Source: CAZWZG01 sp964638245
GTDB taxonomy: Bacteria > Pseudomonadota > Alphaproteobacteria > Rhodobacterales > Rhodobacteraceae
Direction: 5' to 3'
NCBI GenBank assembly: GCA_964638245.1
Contig: CAZWZG010000003.1
Coordinates: forward strand, 1 to 64,000
DNA length: 64,000 bases
Under the pieces are notes generated by a model. It saw nothing but the letters and a program-made list of their open reading frames with translations. It was not told where the DNA came from and did no database searches. Shown piece after piece: positions 57,369 through 64,000 of this stretch; position 1 is the stretch's first letter; every line of letters begins with the position of its first letter. The translations under genes and the position numbers were made by a program.

Positions 57369-59629
57369 TTCTCACCCCCGGTTTTCGAGGTCCGCAGCAG
57401 GGCGTAGGCGCTGAGCGCGGCGATGACGACCACGGCAATCTCGCCAAAGGTATCGAGGGCGCGGAAGTCCACGAGAATGACATTGACGATGTTGCGACCG
57501 AAGGCCTCGGGCCAGCTTGCTTCTTCAAAGAACTCGGTCAACTCGAGGTTCATTGGCGCCTCAAGCACAGCCAGCAAGACCAGCGTCACGACAAGGCCGA
57601 CACCAGCGGCCAGGATTGCGTCCAACGGACGACGTTCGCGGCCGCCGCTGTCCAGATAAGGCAGGCGCAACAGGGCGACGGCGACAAGCACGACGACGAG
57701 GGTTTCGACCAAAAGCTGCGTGATGGCCACATCCGGCGCGCTGAAAACGATGAAGATGATGGCGACGCCGATGCCGACAACGCCAAGCGCTGCCATGGCC
57801 GTGATGCGCGAACTGGTGACCGCGGTCAGCAGGGCTCCGGCATTGATAAACACGATCAACGCGACGTTCTTCCATGTCACGTCGCTCAGGTCCGGCGCAC
57901 CGGGATAGGCGTTCTTTAGAAGGATCGTGCCGCCAATAGCGACAAAGACAACGCTAAAGGTCGCGAAAATGTATTTGCGCAGGACACCGGGTTGAATGAC
58001 GCGCGTCTGCCACGCCGCGAAGCCTTTGAGACCCACAAGGAACTGGTCCCAGCCGCGATCAAAATTCGGAGCGGCTGCGTCGGCGCGGGCCAGCATGGCG
58101 CGCAAGGGCTTGTGGACCGCATAAAGGACGATCCCGGCTGCAATCGTGGCGATCGATAGGATCAGCGGCAGGTTCACGCCAGCCCAAAGTTTCAACTCCT
58201 TGGCGGCCTCCATCGAGCCCTGGAAACCTGCCACGGTTGGCGTAACCAAGGCGGTTTGCAACGCCCCTGGGAAAAGCCCGAAATATGCTCCAAGCGCCGC
58301 CAGGATCACCGGGCCCGCCAGCATCGGCCAAGGTGCTTCGTGCGGTGTACGGGGCATCTCGCCACCCGCAGGCCGCCAGAACGGTTTGAAGGCAACGACC
58401 GCCGCCACGGCGAGCATCAACGCATTGGCGGCCAAAAGAAACGCGCCAAACATGATGTTTGCTTCGTCTGCCGTTTCAACGGCGGCGTATTTCAGTTCCT
58501 TACCGATAAAGCCCAGGAACGGCGGCAAGCCGGACATCGAAAGCGCCGCTAGAGCGGCGGCCGCGGCCGTTACCGGCATGAACCGGGCAAGTCCGCCCAG
58601 CACATCCGCCTCTCGCGTGCCGGTGGCGTGGTCGATGCACCCGACGACCAAAAACAGTCCAGCCTTGTAGAGCGAGTGCACGATCAGGAAGGTCACGAAT
58701 GCCGTCATCGCGTAGTCGGTGTTCTGGCTCAGCAGCAATGTCAGCGTGCCGAGCGCCATCAACGTCGTGTAGGCCAGCGCTTGCTTCAGGTCGGTTTGGC
58801 GCAGGGCAAGGATGCTTGCGAACACCGCCGTGAAACCGCCTGCAATGAACAGGGTCCACATCCACACATCCGTTCCAGAAAGCCCAGGATGCAGCCGCGC
58901 CATCAGGTACACGCCCGCCTTAACCATCGTAGCAGAGTGCAGAAACGCGGACACCGGCGTCGGTGCGGCCATCGCGTTGGGCAACCAGAAATGGAAGGGG
59001 AATTGCGCGGATTTCGTGAAAGCGCCTGCCAACACGAGGATCAGGATCGCCAGATACCACGGATGGTCGCGCAGCGCGTCTTCGGCAAGGATTTCGGAAA
59101 TCTCGAACGACCCTGCTGCTAGGCCCATCAGGATCAAACCAGCAAGCAGCGCAAGCGCGCCTGCGCCTGTGACAAACAACGCCTGCAGGGCCGAGCGACG
59201 CCCTTTTTCGGTCTCATGTCCGAAGCCGATCAGCAGATACGAGGTTATCGTCGTCAGCTCCCAAAAGACAAACAACGCAATCAAGTTGTCGGCCAGGACA
59301 AGCCCCAGCATCGCCAGCATGAAGCTGGTCAAAAAGAACGCGAAGCGGCCGAATTGTGGGTGTCCGGCGAGGTAGGTGTTCGAATAAAGATGCACCAGAA
59401 TGCCAATACCCGAGATCAAAAGCGCAAAGCTTAGGCTCAGACCATCTATTAGGAACGAAATCGCGATTCCGAGGCTTGGGACCCAGTCCCAGACCAGTCG
59501 CACGGTGTCGCCCGCAGCGATCGTCGGAATAAACGTGCAAAACCAAGCGAATAGAGCGGCTGCAATTGCGACCGGGATCACACCGCCAAGGCCATTGCCC
59601 TTTGCGTCAGAGGAAATTTCGGCGGCCAT
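57365..59629 (-). CDS. mrpA: Mrp cation/proton antiporter subunit A
   Basis: 754 residues, the largest Mrp subunit. The N-terminal two thirds is NuoL-like (FFLTSFMLAMLGLVLADNLIALFVFWELTTITSYLLIGF, SAQFPFHFWLPNAMAAPTPVSAFLHSATMVKAGVYLMARL with the key Lys, SLYKAGLFLVVGCIDHATGTRE). The C-terminal third holds the MrpA-specific domain (ALGVVGIGVAIIFIVFSAPDVAITQLLVETLVVVLVAVALLRLP). It is the first gene of mrpABCDEFG. The upstream universal stress protein gene ends 6 bases before its start region, so Usp and Mrp may share a transcript. Confidence 0.96.
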   Translation of the reverse strand: MAAEISSDAKGNGLGGVIPVAIAAALFAWFCTFIPTIAAGDTVRLVWDWVPSLGIAISFLIDGLSLSFALLISGIGILVHLYSNTYLAGHPQFGRFAFFLTSFMLAMLGLVLADNLIALFVFWELTTITSYLLIGFGHETEKGRRSALQALFVTGAGALALLAGLILMGLAAGSFEISEILAEDALRDHPWYLAILILVLAGAFTKSAQFPFHFWLPNAMAAPTPVSAFLHSATMVKAGVYLMARLHPGLSGTDVWMWTLFIAGGFTAVFASILALRQTDLKQALAYTTLMALGTLTLLLSQNTDYAMTAFVTFLIVHSLYKAGLFLVVGCIDHATGTREADVLGGLARFMPVTAAAAALAALSMSGLPPFLGFIGKELKYAAVETADEANIMFGAFLLAANALMLAVAAVVAFKPFWRPAGGEMPRTPHEAPWPMLAGPVILAALGAYFGLFPGALQTALVTPTVAGFQGSMEAAKELKLWAGVNLPLILSIATIAAGIVLYAVHKPLRAMLARADAAAPNFDRGWDQFLVGLKGFAAWQTRVIQPGVLRKYIFATFSVVFVAIGGTILLKNAYPGAPDLSDVTWKNVALIVFINAGALLTAVTSSRITAMAALGVVGIGVAIIFIVFSAPDVAITQLLVETLVVVLVAVALLRLPYLDSGGRERRPLDAILAAGVGLVVTLVLLAVLEAPMNLELTEFFEEASWPEAFGRNIVNVILVDFRALDTFGEIAVVVIAALSAYALLRTSKTGGEK

Positions 59630-59635
59630 GTCGTT

Positions 59636-60580
59636 CTAATCGTCGTCCAATGTCACCGGAGACATAAACCCTTCGGGCTTCACGGCCAGTACAGAACAGC
59701 CGACCCGGTTCAAAACCGTCTCTGCCGCATTGCCGATGAACAAACCCTGAAGACCCGCGCGGCCCAGCGTGCCAAGGACAAGCGTATCAACGCGCTCGGT
59801 CTCGGCATGTTCGGTAATCACGTCCTCGGCGATGCCCTTCACGTGAACGACCCGCGTTAGGTCGTCGAATTCGGTGAAGTCCGCCATCAGCTTGGCCAAC
59901 CGCTCCGCACTTTCGCCTTCGGCTTGCTTCAACATCGCGTCGACTTCAGATGCCGGGGCCTTGACGAGACTGCTGCGCAAGGCGCTTTCCTCATAAAGGT
60001 ACCAGGCATGAACGACGTCCAGCTTGGCGTCGTCATGGCGCGCCAAGGAGGTCGCCATCTGCATCACCTTGTGGGCCAGGCCATCGCGAATTTCGTCGCT
60101 TGGGTCCGGATCAACGGCGACCGCAATACGCCGCGCATTGGGTTCGGCGGCAGAGTTCAGGATCCAGACCGGCGTCGGGCACTTGCGCAAAAGATGCAGG
60201 TCAGGACCGGCCAGAACGCTACGCACCGGCGTGCGGTCCGCGGCTTTCATGACCAGATCGTTTCCGTTTTTCAGAACGTGCCGAATGATTTCGATGAACC
60301 CAACGCCATCCAGAAGCCGCGTATTGACGTCCATGCCTTCTGCGCGCAGTGGCGCTGCCAAATCGGCAAGCTGTTCAGCGTGAAAAGCGTGAACTTTGTC
60401 TTCGACCTCTTTCGCGCGCGCACCAGCGATGCGCGCAAGGGCACCCGGCGTCGTGTCGATCACGTGCATCAGGGTCAGCGCGGCACCGTTGGTTTCGGCA
60501 AGCCATCGCGCACGCGCCATCAGAGCGTCATTTCCGCCCTCGGGGTTGATTACGACGACGATGTTCTTGAAGCGCTGCAT
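59636..60580 (-). CDS. Tandem universal stress protein
   Basis: 314 residues with two Usp domains (about 1-150 and 158-314). The second shows the ATP-binding pattern TLVLGTLGRAGLQGLFIGNAAETVLNRVGCSVLAVKPEGF (G-x2-G-x9-G(S/N)-like). The ATG giving MQRFKNIVVVINPEG is preferred to one nine codons earlier. It is immediately upstream of mrpA and divergent from the OxyR-like gene, so it may link stress sensing to ion homeostasis. Confidence 0.9.
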   Translation of the reverse strand: MQRFKNIVVVINPEGGNDALMARARWLAETNGAALTLMHVIDTTPGALARIAGARAKEVEDKVHAFHAEQLADLAAPLRAEGMDVNTRLLDGVGFIEIIRHVLKNGNDLVMKAADRTPVRSVLAGPDLHLLRKCPTPVWILNSAAEPNARRIAVAVDPDPSDEIRDGLAHKVMQMATSLARHDDAKLDVVHAWYLYEESALRSSLVKAPASEVDAMLKQAEGESAERLAKLMADFTEFDDLTRVVHVKGIAEDVITEHAETERVDTLVLGTLGRAGLQGLFIGNAAETVLNRVGCSVLAVKPEGFMSPVTLDDD

Positions 60581-60651
60581 GCGGAACTCCTCACGTTGAG
60601 TGTCCATATGGTCGCAGGCCTTGATTGTTCAAATCGAAAATCATGCTATTC

Positions 60652-60672
60652 TTGATAGAAATTATCTATCAA
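60652..60672. promoter_or_regulatory. OxyR-type operator: ATAG-N7-CTAT inside a perfect dyad
   Basis: TTGATAGA, spacer AATTA, TCTATCAA is a perfect 8-base dyad ending 8 bases before the start of the OxyR-like gene. It contains ATAG-N7-CTAT, the half-site of the E. coli OxyR consensus. A further CTAT lies 5 bases upstream. Binding here would autoregulate the regulator and could control the divergent usp-mrp operon. Confidence 0.7.
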
Positions 60673-60680
60673 AGCTTGCC

Positions 60681-61601
60681 ATGCCGACCTTGCAACAACT
60701 CCGCTACCTCGTCGCCGTCGCCGAAACTGGCCATTTTCGCCGGGCTGCAGAGACCTGCAATGTCACCCAACCAACCTTGAGTGTGCAGATCAAAGAGCTC
60801 GAGACCAAACTGGGCGCGATCCTGATTGAACGGACGCGAGCCCGCGTTGTCGTCACGCCTTTGGGTGAGGTGATCGTGGGGCACGCCCGGCGCGCGCTTC
60901 AGGAGGTCGAGGATATCCGAAACCTGGCCCAGATGCATCGCGGCACGCTGCAAAGCACGATCAAGGTCGGCGTCGTTCAATCGCTGGGGTCCTACCTGTT
61001 GCCGCTCCTGATCCCGGAGCTACACAAGAGCCATCCAAAACTGAAGCTATATGTGCGCGAAGGCTTGCCAGTGCATCTTCTCGAAGCGCTCGGGACAGGC
61101 GCGCTCGACATCCTGCTGTTCCCGCTTCCCATCCGGGAGGCGGATTTCGAAACACGTTCGCTGTTTCGCGAGCCCTTGATGACCGTGATGCCGCATGACC
61201 ACGCGTTTGCAACGGAGGACGCGCTTGCGCCCGATATGCTCAAAGGTGAAACGATCCTCGCCCTCGAACGCGGGCATCGCATGTTCGAGCAGGTCCAGCG
61301 GATTTGCGAGCAATACGGGGCCGAGTTGAGCCACGACTATGAGGGGACGTCGCTGGACACGTTGCGACAGATGGTCGGGATGGGGATGGGGCTGAGCCTT
61401 TTGCCCGCGCTTTACGTCCGCTCGGAGGTTGCGCATCAGGACATCGTCGTCGCGCGGCCGTTTCGGGGCACCCCGCCCTCGCGTACCATCGGCATGGCAT
61501 GGCGCCAGCGCACAGCGCGTGCGAGCGAATACGAGGAACTTGCTGGCGAAATTCAGACGATCCTGAAGGCGCGCGCGCCCGAAGTGACGGTGCTGGGCTA
61601 G
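60681..61601 (+). CDS. OxyR-like LysR-family regulator lacking the peroxidatic Cys
   Basis: 306 residues from the ATG giving MPTLQQLRYLVAVAETGHFRRAAETCNVTQPTLSVQIKELE, the conserved OxyR-type HTH start. The regulatory domain follows OxyR closely (IKVGVVQSLGSYLLPLLIP, LDILLFPLPI, LKGETILALERGHRMFEQVQRICEQYG, YEGTSLDTLRQMVGMGMGLSLLPALYV). At the position of the peroxide-reactive Cys199 (E. coli GHC) there is Arg200; the resolving cysteine is kept as Cys209. Peroxide sensing by a disulfide is therefore not possible in the usual way. The stop overlaps thiQ by 4 bases. Confidence 0.9.
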   Translation: MPTLQQLRYLVAVAETGHFRRAAETCNVTQPTLSVQIKELETKLGAILIERTRARVVVTPLGEVIVGHARRALQEVEDIRNLAQMHRGTLQSTIKVGVVQSLGSYLLPLLIPELHKSHPKLKLYVREGLPVHLLEALGTGALDILLFPLPIREADFETRSLFREPLMTVMPHDHAFATEDALAPDMLKGETILALERGHRMFEQVQRICEQYGAELSHDYEGTSLDTLRQMVGMGMGLSLLPALYVRSEVAHQDIVVARPFRGTPPSRTIGMAWRQRTARASEYEELAGEIQTILKARAPEVTVLG

Positions 61602-62290
61602 CCCAAATAGTCGCGCAGAGCGGGCGGAGGGTCGTCCAAAAGCTTGGCGGTGTCGACGGGCGGTTCCGCGCGCCCTTCGGCGACAAGGATCGCTTGTCTC
61701 GCGATCCGGCGTGCGTCCTCGGGGTCATGAGAAATCATCAGGACAGTCACGCCCGTCTCGGCCTGCAACTCCGCCACGAGATCGAGCATTTCGATCTTGA
61801 GCGCAGGGCCGAGCGCCGAAAATGGCTCGTCCAGCAACAAGATGTCACGACGCTGCACGAGCGCGCGTGCCAGAGCGACGCGGCTTTGCTGGCCACCAGA
61901 CAGTTCTGAAGGCTTTCGCGCTCCTAAGTCCTTAAGCCCAACGCGCTCCAACGCTGCTTCTGCCGCCAACAGGTCCTCGCGACTGGCCCGCCCACGCGGC
62001 CGAAGGCCGAGGACGACATTCGCCAAGGCAGTCAGGTGTGGAAAAAGGTTGCCGTCCTGAAACAGCATCGCGACAGGGCGGTCACCCGGCGCAAGAGGCG
62101 CGATATCGGCCCCGTTCCAGATCACTTGCCCCGCTTCGAGATCCCGAAACCCGGCGATCGCTTCGATTAGCGTGGACTTGCCCGCCCCCGACGGCCCGAT
62201 CACGGCGACTGTCGCGCCGGCGGCGACGTCGAGGTCCGCTTTGAGCCGAAATGCGCCATTCCTAATTTCGACGCCCTCAAGCTTCAGCAT
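61598..62290 (-). CDS. thiQ: Thiamine ABC transporter ATP-binding protein
   Basis: 230 residues: Walker A GPSGAGKST, Q-loop MLFQDGNLFPHLT, signature LSGGQQSRVALARALVQ, Walker B ILLLDEPFSALGP, H-loop MISHDPEDA. The ATG giving MLKLEGVEIRNG overlaps the thiP end by 14 bases. It drives import of thiamine or thiamine phosphates through ThiP. Order thiB-thiP-thiQ is standard. Confidence 0.93.
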   Translation of the reverse strand: MLKLEGVEIRNGAFRLKADLDVAAGATVAVIGPSGAGKSTLIEAIAGFRDLEAGQVIWNGADIAPLAPGDRPVAMLFQDGNLFPHLTALANVVLGLRPRGRASREDLLAAEAALERVGLKDLGARKPSELSGGQQSRVALARALVQRRDILLLDEPFSALGPALKIEMLDLVAELQAETGVTVLMISHDPEDARRIARQAILVAEGRAEPPVDTAKLLDDPPPALRDYLG

Positions 62291-63821
62291 GCCCGCGCCC
62301 TCCGCGATCAAAAGCCCAGAAGGCCCCAAATGACAGGATCAGAAGGATCAAGGTTGCTCCTGCGGCGGCTTGCATCTGATAAGCCCCCATGAGCCGGAAA
62401 ATTTGCAAGGGCAGCGTGGCGATGTCCGAGCTTGCGAACAATGCAATTACGCCGAGGTCGCCCATCGACAGCGCCGCAGCGAGCCCGGCGGCAAATCCGA
62501 TCTGTGCGCGCATCGACGGGATCAGGATACGGAAGAAGAAGCCTGTTCTTGATAGGCCCAGCGCGACCGCCAAACGCCCATGCCGGGTGACGGCATTGCG
62601 TGCTGCAGGCACCAGAATGCGCAACGCAAAAGGCAGCGCCATCAGCGCATTGACCAGCGCCGTCACCGGAAGCGCCCAAGCGATCGGATCAGCAAAGGGG
62701 CGCACGGCGATGAAAAGCCCGGTGCCGATCACCAATGGCGACGCTGCCAGACCAAGGAGACCCGCGATTTCGACGCCTTTTGCGCGCGCTGCCGCCACCG
62801 AGGCCGACATGGGCACGGCCAAGATCAGAAGTAGTATCGTACTGGCCAAAGCCACGCCAAGTGACACGCCCGCCGCACGGAACACCTCTGGCGGGATGTT
62901 CATCACACCGGCCAGCCCCGAAACGACAACCGCCCCCATCGGTAGGATCAGGAACAGGGCGGCAAGGGTGACAACAATTGTATCGAGCAGTGCCGAACCG
63001 CCATCCCAACGCCGCACCACCCGGTCCAGCCCCGCGCCAAACTCGCCTTCCCGGGCCAAAGACAGCGCGGCATAGGCTGCCACTGCCGTCAGGCCAAGCT
63101 GGATCAAACCAAGCCAAGCCGCGCGGCCCAGGTCGAAGTCGAAGGTGAACGCCTGATAGATCGCCAGTTCGATCGTCGTGGCGCGCGGGCCGCCCCCTAG
63201 CGTGAGCGCCACGGCGAAGCTGGTCAGGCAAACCGCGAAGATCACCGAAAAGACGCCCGGCAGTATGCGCCGCAGCATCGGCAGTTCGATCAGCCGGAAC
63301 ATGCCCCTCGCATCAAGCCCAAGGGTCGCCGCCAAGCGAAACCGCTCAGCGGGAACTTCTTGCCATGCCTGCAGGATCAATCGGGTCGCGAGCGGCAGAT
63401 TGAAAAACACATGGGCCAGCACGACCCCGTGCAACCCGTAAATCCGGATCGGCTCGAACCCGAAAAGGCCAAGCACCCACGAAATCAGCCCAGCGCGACC
63501 AAAGATTTCCAGCAGTCCAAAAATGGCGACGATTACCGGCAGGATGAAGGGCGCACCAAGGAGCGCAATAAGAGCCCGTCGACCAGCGAACCTGCGCCGC
63601 GCCAATGCGCGTGCAACCGGGATCGCCAGAAGGCACGACAGACCTGCCGATAACACCGCTTGGATCACGGTGAACCGCAGCGCGGCCCAATCGGCGCGGC
63701 TCAAACCGCCGCCTTCGGCGTTCAGCGCGACCGAGGCCAGCGTGCCAAGGATAAGCGCCGCGACAAAAATCGCAGCGCCGATCCCGACCCATGGGTTTAC
63801 TGGCTGAGCGCGTCCAGCCAT
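62277..63821 (-). CDS. thiP: Thiamine/thiamine pyrophosphate ABC transporter permease
   Basis: 514 residues with about twelve helices in two homologous halves, each with an EAA-type loop (FRLAATLGLDARGMFRLIELPMLRRILPGV and LAVALGLSRTGFFFRILIPSMRAQIGFA). The fused double-permease layout is typical of ThiP/FbpB-type transporters; the thiB and thiQ neighbours fix the assignment. The start overlaps the thiB end by 25 bases. Confidence 0.92.
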   Translation of the reverse strand: MAGRAQPVNPWVGIGAAIFVAALILGTLASVALNAEGGGLSRADWAALRFTVIQAVLSAGLSCLLAIPVARALARRRFAGRRALIALLGAPFILPVIVAIFGLLEIFGRAGLISWVLGLFGFEPIRIYGLHGVVLAHVFFNLPLATRLILQAWQEVPAERFRLAATLGLDARGMFRLIELPMLRRILPGVFSVIFAVCLTSFAVALTLGGGPRATTIELAIYQAFTFDFDLGRAAWLGLIQLGLTAVAAYAALSLAREGEFGAGLDRVVRRWDGGSALLDTIVVTLAALFLILPMGAVVVSGLAGVMNIPPEVFRAAGVSLGVALASTILLLILAVPMSASVAAARAKGVEIAGLLGLAASPLVIGTGLFIAVRPFADPIAWALPVTALVNALMALPFALRILVPAARNAVTRHGRLAVALGLSRTGFFFRILIPSMRAQIGFAAGLAAALSMGDLGVIALFASSDIATLPLQIFRLMGAYQMQAAAGATLILLILSFGAFWAFDRGGRGHAEA

Positions 63822-64000
63822 TCAGACACCGCCTCATCGCGCACCACCGCGGCCTCCTCCGCAGACAGCAGGATCGCGTTGTCTGGCACAGTCAGCGTCT
63901 CGAACCCCTCGGGCAGACCGCCTTCAGGGGTCACAGCTGGGTACATCCAGTTTGTTGTCGGAATGATCGACTGGAACGAGTCCGTCACCATGAAAGCCAA
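63797..64000 (-). CDS. thiB: Thiamine-binding periplasmic protein, C-terminal part
   Basis: The window ends inside this gene: only the last 67 codons are present. The piece (SFQSIIPTTNWMYPAVTPEGGLPEGFETLTVPDNAILLSAEEAA... SEWLDALSQ) matches the end of ThiB-type receptors (NWMYPA near the thiamine pocket, and the terminal W-helix). The signal peptide, the promoter and any TPP riboswitch lie beyond the window. Confidence 0.88.
   Translation of the reverse strand: MAFMVTDSFQSIIPTTNWMYPAVTPEGGLPEGFETLTVPDNAILLSAEEAAVVRDEAVSEWLDALSQ

Noticed and set aside
63797..64000. TPP riboswitch for the thiBPQ operon
   Set aside because: Expected upstream of thiB, but that region is outside the window; nothing inside fits.
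1..64000. CRISPR arrays, insertion sequences, prophage or plasmid genes
   Set aside because: I found no regularly spaced repeats, transposase, integrase or phage structural genes; the only long exact repeat is the 55-base assembly duplicate.

Overview
The window looks like a scaffold piece from an alphaproteobacterium, most likely of the Rhodobacterales / Roseobacter group. By eye it is G+C rich (about 60%). Genes are tightly packed in short operons, and carboxylate uptake systems are abundant (a fused DctQM TRAP system, a TctCBA system and an ABC system). It also has a seven-gene Mrp antiporter, ThiBPQ, a Pth with the long alphaproteobacterial tail, and tRNA genes that encode CCA. The scaffold is a draft: a run of 100 N at 40652-40751 is flanked by the same 55 bases on both sides, so it is an unresolved contig overlap rather than missing DNA.

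Layout. 1-54: 3' end of tRNA-Pro(CGG). 503-4894: RND efflux adaptor and pump. 5036-7753: a rhodanese and a cytoplasmic DMSO-reductase-family molybdoenzyme. 7852-15500: a LysR regulator divergent from a seven-gene hydroxyquinol operon (maleylacetate reductase, hydroxyquinol 1,2-dioxygenase, RutE-like nitroreductase, YciI-like protein, TRAP transporter, YdcZ-type transporter). This meets a fused HyuA-HyuB hydantoinase/oxoprolinase on the other strand (15497-19255). 19463-21022: an unusual module of two secreted paralogs ending in almost pure Asp/Glu tails, then a membrane-anchored LuxR-type regulator. 21013-29346: housekeeping and hypothetical genes (DUF2237, DUF2332, pth, rplY, lldD, VOC, ychF). 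29619-29708: tRNA-Ser(GCT), followed by a gene-poor stretch.

30933-46069 is a second catabolic island built around two divergent GntR regulators. The first lies between SDR / AbrB-type permease / enolase-superfamily genes on one strand and TctCBA plus an Ldh-family dehydrogenase on the other. The second lies between CoA-transferase / enoyl-CoA hydratase / thioesterase / class V PLP enzyme genes and MatB plus a DapA-like lyase. Both GntR promoters carry a similar dyad. Together the genes suggest uptake, CoA activation and cleavage of a carboxylic acid that I cannot identify. 46304-51787: LysR, an ABC importer without its ATPase, and a double SnoaL-like protein.

52011-53978: GGDEF-EAL protein. 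53975-59629: complete mrpABCDEFG. 59636-61601: tandem universal stress protein divergent from an OxyR-like regulator that lacks the peroxidatic cysteine. 61598-64000: thiQ, thiP and the 3' end of thiB.

The best candidates for undescribed biology are the acidic-tail/LuxR module, the GntR-controlled island, and the hydroxyquinol operon, whose upstream substrate is unknown. Four convergent gene pairs share a 4-base stop-codon overlap, which is a striking architectural habit.
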